Of a stretch of DNA of 64,000 bases, positions 59,386-64,000 are shown in pieces. The stretch is taken from NCBI RefSeq assembly GCF_003458415.1, contig NZ_QRUF01000001.1:60142-124141 (forward strand), read 5' to 3'. The stretch's first letter is position 1. Every line of letters begins with the position of its first letter. The translations under genes were made by a program, and so were the position numbers. The notes below the pieces were generated by a model that was not told the DNA's origin, ran no database searches, and worked only from the letters and a program-made list of their open reading frames with translations. Source of the stretch: Collinsella sp. AF25-2LB (GTDB lineage: Bacteria > Actinomycetota > Coriobacteriia > Coriobacteriales > Coriobacteriaceae).

Positions 59386-60660
59386 ATGCGGGAGATGAAG
59401 GACAGTGGCGTCGAGTGGCTCGGCGAGGTCCCCTCGAGGTGGAAATTGCATAGGGCTAAGCGCCTGTTTAAACTCACCAACGACAGGGGCAACGATGACC
59501 TTACGCTTTTGGCAGCGACCCAGAAGCATGGCATGTGGCCTCAGGATAGGCTTGAAGGTGTTGTTCGCGTTAAGGACGATACCGACCTAAGTAGATTCCG
59601 TACGGTTCACAGGAATGATTTTGTAATCAGCCTGCGCAGCTTCCAGGGCGGCTTCGAGCGCTCCGACTTCGAAGGGGTCTGTTCGCCTGCTTACCAAACG
59701 TTTCGCTCAATAAAGCCAATCGACTATCAGTTCTATAAGTACTTGTTTAAGTCGCCGTCGTTTATTGACCATATGAATTCACTAACGTTGGGCATCCGCG
59801 AAGGCAAAACAATCAAGTTCGAGGACTTTGCAGCCCAAGTGCTACCCATGCCTCCCCTCGATGAGCAGCGCCGCATCGCGGAATACCTGGACGATAAGTG
59901 CGCCGAAATCGACCGCGCCGTCTCCACCGCCGAGCAGTCTATTGAAGAGTACAGGGCGTATCAAAACGATGTGGTTAAACGAGCCATTGTTTACGGTACG
60001 TGTAACGCTGTCAAAGTGAAAGAAAGCGGAGTCCCGGCGATAGGAAAAATGAATGCGAACTGGGGCCTCGTGATGGTGAAGCGTCTCGCTGTATTTCTCA
60101 ACGGAGATAGAAGTGACAGCTACCCTTCAGGCGACGACATTCAAGAGGCTGGAATTCCGTTTATTACGTCTGGCGACCTCAATGGTCGTTATCTTCCCGA
60201 CGTCTTTTCGAAGTACATTTCGCAAGATAAGTACGATTCACTTAAGGGTGTGAAGCTACGGCGCGGTGATGTCGTCTTTTGTTTGCGCGGAAGCGTTGGC
60301 AAATGCTCGTTGAACCGAACGGAGAACTGCGGCACGGTTGCTTCTTCGCTGACTGTCGCTAGACCCATTTGCTGCGCTCCCGAGTGGCTTAGCTATGCGC
60401 TTACGTGCTCATCTACCACCAATCAAGCCATGGCTACTGCCATTGGTGCAACGAGCGCAAATCTTGCCGCTAACGTATTGGCTCGGGCGTTTGTGCCATT
60501 GCCCCCTCTCTCCGAACAGCGTCTCATTGCGGACTACTTGGACGAGAAGTGCACCCAGATCGATGCCGATATCGCTGCCAAGCAGGCTATCATCACCGAC
60601 CTCAAAGCGTACAAGCAGTCGCTCATCTACGAGACCGTCACCGGAAAGCGGGAGGTGTAG
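59386..60660 (+). CDS. hsdS: Type I restriction-modification system specificity subunit
   Basis: HsdS determines the bipartite DNA target. The 424-residue protein has two target-recognition domains, each followed by a conserved helical repeat. One is PMPPLDEQRRIAEYLDDKC near residue 150 and the other PLPPLSEQRLIADYLDEKC near residue 370. The recognition domains are clearly lower in GC and codon bias than hsdM, a sign of exchange by recombination, as is typical. The site itself cannot be predicted. The next gene begins 3 nt later. Confidence 0.93.
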   Translation: MREMKDSGVEWLGEVPSRWKLHRAKRLFKLTNDRGNDDLTLLAATQKHGMWPQDRLEGVVRVKDDTDLSRFRTVHRNDFVISLRSFQGGFERSDFEGVCSPAYQTFRSIKPIDYQFYKYLFKSPSFIDHMNSLTLGIREGKTIKFEDFAAQVLPMPPLDEQRRIAEYLDDKCAEIDRAVSTAEQSIEEYRAYQNDVVKRAIVYGTCNAVKVKESGVPAIGKMNANWGLVMVKRLAVFLNGDRSDSYPSGDDIQEAGIPFITSGDLNGRYLPDVFSKYISQDKYDSLKGVKLRRGDVVFCLRGSVGKCSLNRTENCGTVASSLTVARPICCAPEWLSYALTCSSTTNQAMATAIGATSANLAANVLARAFVPLPPLSEQRLIADYLDEKCTQIDADIAAKQAIITDLKAYKQSLIYETVTGKREV

Positions 60661-60663
60661 CCA

Positions 60664-61227
60664 ATGGGCGATTCCTATCGTCTTCCGGGCATCGTGCTGG
60701 AGGCGTCGTCGTCGAAAACGTGGGATATTGCCGTTTCCGAATGGCACGTGGTGGGGTGCCATGACAATGGGAACACCTCCGGAGAGTGTCTTTGCGGGCA
60801 TGAGGGCATCAGGTATGAGTTCACAATCAAAAATTCCGTCAACGGGAAAGAGCTCTCGCCAATAGGCTCCACCTGCATCCTTAAGTTTGAAAATGATGAG
60901 CTCAAGAACGAGGTTGAGGGCTGGAAGGCAGCGATCAAGCTGCTGGAAGCCCTTGAGGCGAGGAAGCCGGGCGTGCGACTCGATGGCATGAACAGGGATC
61001 TGTTTTCTCGACGCCTCTACGCTTTCCTTTACGAGAGGGGCGCCTTTCCGGCCAATAGGTACAACGGTTATGACGGTCGAAACGATTACGAGTTCATGGT
61101 GGATATGTTCAACAAGAGGACGGCACCGACGGAAAAGCAGCGCGCGAAGATGTACATGGTGCTAAACAAGAGCATATTTCCGTGGCTCGCTCTCTTTGGT
61201 CGCGAGTTGAGAGAGATGAGGTTGTAG
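60664..61227 (+). CDS. Uncharacterised Cys-motif protein inside the hsd operon
   Basis: I do not recognise a named family for this 187-residue protein. The N-terminal half has a conserved-looking pattern, CLCGHEGIRYEFTIKN, then NGKELSPIGSTCILKF, which may bind zinc through Cys-x-Cys and a later Cys. The C-terminal half is helical and charged (EVEGWKAAIKLLEALEARK ... REMRL). It sits 3 nt after hsdS and 1 nt before hsdR, so it is co-translated with the restriction system. It may be an accessory specificity, regulatory or anti-restriction-control factor. Confidence 0.65.
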   Translation: MGDSYRLPGIVLEASSSKTWDIAVSEWHVVGCHDNGNTSGECLCGHEGIRYEFTIKNSVNGKELSPIGSTCILKFENDELKNEVEGWKAAIKLLEALEARKPGVRLDGMNRDLFSRRLYAFLYERGAFPANRYNGYDGRNDYEFMVDMFNKRTAPTEKQRAKMYMVLNKSIFPWLALFGRELREMRL

Positions 61228-61228
61228 C

Positions 61229-64000
61229 ATGCCTGCGCAGACAAAGGAAAAGAACCTCGAAGAGGACATCGAGTCGTTTCTCTGCTCGCCTGAGGGCGGT
61301 TTCTTCAAGTGCGACGACAGGCATTCGCTCCTCTACGTCGAGGACGGCACCTATCAGATGGTCGGCGGCGGCTACATGGAGCATCGTGACCGTGCGCTCG
61401 ACGCCGCCACCCTGGTCAACTTCATCCAGACGACGCAGCCCAAGGCGTGGGATCGCTTCGAGCGCATGTGCAACTCCGATTCCACGGCGAAGTTCGCCAA
61501 GGTCTTCAACGACGCCGTCGACCGCCTGGGTATGGTCGCGGTGCTCAAACACGGCTTCAAGCACCGAGGAATTCCTTTCAAGGTCGTATTCTTCAAGCCG
61601 GAGAGCGGGCTTAACGAAAGCGCCGCCGACCGCTATGCCAAGAACGTCTGCCGCTGCATCCGCCAGTTCCACTTCGCCGAGACGGGCAACCAGACCATCG
61701 ACATGGTCCTGGACGTGAACGGCATCCCCCTGGTGAGCATAGAGCTCAAGGACCAGTTCACCGGCCAAGACGTTGAGAATGCCATGCGCCAGTGGCGCGA
61801 GGACCGCGACCCGAGGTGTCGCTGTCTCAAGTTCAACACGCGCATGGTGGCCTTTTTCGCCGTCGATCTCGAAAATGTCTACATGACCACCAAGCTGGAG
61901 GGCGCGAAGACCTTCTTCCTGCCGTTCAACCAGGGCTCCGCCGGGGCGGGAAACGACGGCGGCGCCGGCAACCCCGCAAATCCCGACGGTTATGCCACGA
62001 GCCACTTGTGGGAGGTCGCCCTGCAGAAGGACAGCCTGCTCGATATCGTCAACAAGTTCCTCCACCTGGAGGTCAAGGAAGAGACAGAGCTCGATGCGCG
62101 CGGCAACGAGGTGAAGCGCAAGAAGGAGCGCATCATCTTCCCCCGTTACCACCAGCTCGACTCCGTGCGTAAGGTCATCGCCGACGTGCGCGCGAACGGG
62201 ACGGGCAAGAACTACCTCGTGCAGCATTCGGCGGGGTCGGGCAAGTCGAACAGCATCGCCTGGACGGCCTATCGCCTTGCATCCCTCTTTGTGGATGACA
62301 CCCCGCTGTTCGACTCCGTGGTCGTCGTCACCGACCGCCGAGTGCTCGACAGCCAGCTGCAGGAGACCATCTCGGGCTTCGATCACGCCATCGGCTCGGT
62401 CGTGACCATCGGCAAGGACAAGACCTCGGCCGACCTGCGGGACGCCATCAACGGCGGCGCTCGTCTCATCGTCTCGACCCTTCAGAAGTTCCCCGTGATC
62501 TACGAGCAGGTCGAGAGCAAGGGTAAGCGCTTCGCCATCATCGTCGACGAGGCACATTCGTCCCAGACGGGAACGAGCGCGCTCAAGCTCAAGAGCGCCC
62601 TTGCCGACAAGCGCGACGCGCTCGAGGAGTACGCTGAGATCGAGGCGGAAGCCGAGGACGCCGCAGCCGATTGGGAGGACCAGCTCGCCGACGAGCTCGC
62701 GAGCCACGGCCGTCACAAGAACCTGACCTTCGTTGCCTTTACCGCCACGCCAAAGGAACAGACGCTCGAGATCTTCGGCGATGAGTGGCCTGACGGGTCC
62801 TTCCACCCGTTCCACGTCTACTCGATGCGCCAGGCGATAGAGGAGGGCTTCATTATGGACCCCCTCGCCAACTACGTGAGTTATTCGGAGGCCGTCGAGC
62901 TCGCACGCACGGTCCCCGACAATCCCGACGTACCGAGCAGCCCCACGCTCAAGCTGCTCCGCAAGTATAAGGAGCTGCACCCCTATGCCCTCGGCCAGAA
63001 AGCCGAGATCATCGTGGAGACATTCCGCAATGTGACACGCACCAAAATCCGCGGCAAGGGCAAGATGATGGTGGTCACGGCCTCGCGCCTCGCGACGGTT
63101 CGCTACTACCACGAGATCAAGCGCTACATGCAGAAGAAGGGCTACGATGATATCGAGGTGCTGGTGGCGTTCTCGGGCGCCATTAGCGACCCGGCTGACG
63201 GCCCCGACGGTCCCGAGTACACCGAGCCGGTCATCAACGTCGGCCACGATGGACAACGCGTCGCCGAGAGCCAAACGAAGGCCGAGTTCCACAACTATGG
63301 GGACGTGCTTGTTGTTGCCGAGAAGTACCAGACGGGCTTTGACGAGCCGCTGCTGCACACGCTGGTGGTGGACAAGAAGCTCAAGGACGTGAAGGCCGTC
63401 CAGACGCTCTGCCGCGTCAACCGCATCCACCCGGACAAGGAGGACACCTACATCCTCGACTTCGTGAACAAGCCCGAGGACATCCAGAAGGCTTTCGAAC
63501 GCTTCTACACCGAGACGTCGCTTTCCGAGCAGATTAACACCGACCTCCTCTATCAGGTGCAGACCGATATTCGCGGTTACGGGCTCTATGACGAGTCTGA
63601 CATTGAGGCCGCTGCCGAGATAGTCTTCACCGATGGCAAGGGTAAATCGCAGAGCAACGTGCAGGGTAAGCTCGCGGCCGTTTTGAAGCCGGCGGTCGCG
63701 CGTTATAACGAGTTGAACGACGATGAACGCTATCAGGTTCGTCGCAAGGTGCGTAGCTTCTGCAAGTGGTACACCTACATCACCCAGATCGTGCGCATGT
63801 TTGACCGAGACCTGCATAAGGAATACGTGTATTTAAGCTATCTGCGCCACCTCCTCAAGGTCGAGAAGATCCCCGTCGAGGCTGTGGACGACAAGGTCGA
63901 GATGCGCTTCTACAAGCTCAAGCAGGAGTTCGAGGGCAGCATTTCGCTTGAGCCTGGCGGCGGCGTGCTCGATCCCGGTGGCGCGGCCAAGACCGTGACG
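61229..64000 (+). CDS. hsdR: Type I restriction endonuclease subunit R (partial, runs off the window)
   Basis: HsdR translocates and cleaves unmethylated DNA. The 924 visible residues include the nuclease motif with Asp, Glu172 and Lys174 in IPLVSIELKDQ. Walker A is at 334-340 (HSAGSGKSNS), the helicase DEAH box at residues 440-443 (IVDEAHSSQ) and FVAFTATPK after it. The later RecA-like motifs (EKYQTGFDEPLLHTLVVDK, CRVNRIHPDKEDTYILDF) are also present. The 3' end is cut by the window edge, not by a mutation. ATG 61229 directly follows the previous stop. Confidence 0.94.
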   Translation, partial: MPAQTKEKNLEEDIESFLCSPEGGFFKCDDRHSLLYVEDGTYQMVGGGYMEHRDRALDAATLVNFIQTTQPKAWDRFERMCNSDSTAKFAKVFNDAVDRLGMVAVLKHGFKHRGIPFKVVFFKPESGLNESAADRYAKNVCRCIRQFHFAETGNQTIDMVLDVNGIPLVSIELKDQFTGQDVENAMRQWREDRDPRCRCLKFNTRMVAFFAVDLENVYMTTKLEGAKTFFLPFNQGSAGAGNDGGAGNPANPDGYATSHLWEVALQKDSLLDIVNKFLHLEVKEETELDARGNEVKRKKERIIFPRYHQLDSVRKVIADVRANGTGKNYLVQHSAGSGKSNSIAWTAYRLASLFVDDTPLFDSVVVVTDRRVLDSQLQETISGFDHAIGSVVTIGKDKTSADLRDAINGGARLIVSTLQKFPVIYEQVESKGKRFAIIVDEAHSSQTGTSALKLKSALADKRDALEEYAEIEAEAEDAAADWEDQLADELASHGRHKNLTFVAFTATPKEQTLEIFGDEWPDGSFHPFHVYSMRQAIEEGFIMDPLANYVSYSEAVELARTVPDNPDVPSSPTLKLLRKYKELHPYALGQKAEIIVETFRNVTRTKIRGKGKMMVVTASRLATVRYYHEIKRYMQKKGYDDIEVLVAFSGAISDPADGPDGPEYTEPVINVGHDGQRVAESQTKAEFHNYGDVLVVAEKYQTGFDEPLLHTLVVDKKLKDVKAVQTLCRVNRIHPDKEDTYILDFVNKPEDIQKAFERFYTETSLSEQINTDLLYQVQTDIRGYGLYDESDIEAAAEIVFTDGKGKSQSNVQGKLAAVLKPAVARYNELNDDERYQVRRKVRSFCKWYTYITQIVRMFDRDLHKEYVYLSYLRHLLKVEKIPVEAVDDKVEMRFYKLKQEFEGSISLEPGGGVLDPGGAAKTVT

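Overview
The window is high-GC bacterial DNA with actinobacterial-type core genes, and is most consistent with Coriobacteriia, probably Collinsella or a close relative. The reasons are the rpoB-rpoC, str and S10 gene sets, a FabK-type fatty-acid operon with a fused AccD-AccA carboxyltransferase, an RpoC with a C-terminal helix-hairpin-helix extension, and the style of the dispersed intergenic repeats. The genus call is inference from gene content and cannot be proven here. I see no tRNA, rRNA or CRISPR array.

Layout: (1) 0.3-9.5 kb: galU, then rpoB-rpoC. (2) 9.7-11.3 kb: an ECF sigma factor overlapping a membrane-anchored partner, behind a candidate self-recognised promoter. (3) 11.5-15.3 kb: rpsL-rpsG-fusA-rpsJ, preceded by a long perfect hairpin element. 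(4) 15.4-25.5 kb: birA divergent from fabH-acpP-fabK-fabD-fabG-fabF-accB-fabZ-accC-accDA, a complete type II fatty-acid synthesis and malonyl-CoA operon. (5) 25.5-28.7 kb: an orphan PTS IIC, a cation diffusion facilitator and a histidine phosphatase. (6) 28.8-35.0 kb: a second copy of the long hairpin element, then rplC-D-W-B, rpsS, rplV, rpsC, rplP, rpmC, rpsQ, rplN, rplX. The block ends at a terminator directly after rplX, so it is split both from rpsJ and from the usual rplE/spc continuation. (7) 35.4-41.9 kb: a Gfo/Idh oxidoreductase with a DeoR regulator, an RluA pseudouridine synthase, a U32 peptidase-family protein, ridA and a YheO-type regulator. (8) 42.3-51.7 kb: a purine/molybdenum hydroxylase cluster made of an NCS2 permease, ssnA, ygfK, a four-cluster ferredoxin and an XdhD-like protein. 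The permease promoter carries a Fur-box-like site.

(9) 51.7-64 kb is an accessory, defence-like island. Three arrays of about 61-bp tandem hairpin repeats alternate with an AbiEi-like gene and an ATPase/nuclease gene that sits behind a 56-bp perfect palindrome. Next come a candidate type I toxin-antitoxin locus, a DEDDh exonuclease flanked by two near-identical promoter-hairpin units, and a type I restriction-modification operon: RHH regulator, hsdM, hsdS, a Cys-motif protein, and hsdR running off the right edge.

The strongest candidates for something undescribed are (a) the two long hairpin elements at 11513-11651 and 28782-28934. They share a 67-nt core with compensatory changes but have locus-specific, perfectly complementary arms of 36 and 43 bp, and both lie just upstream of ribosomal-protein operons that share a 20-bp promoter motif. 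The others are (b) the 61-bp hairpin arrays that punctuate the defence genes and (c) the three related promoter/short-RNA units at 55.6-57.2 kb.
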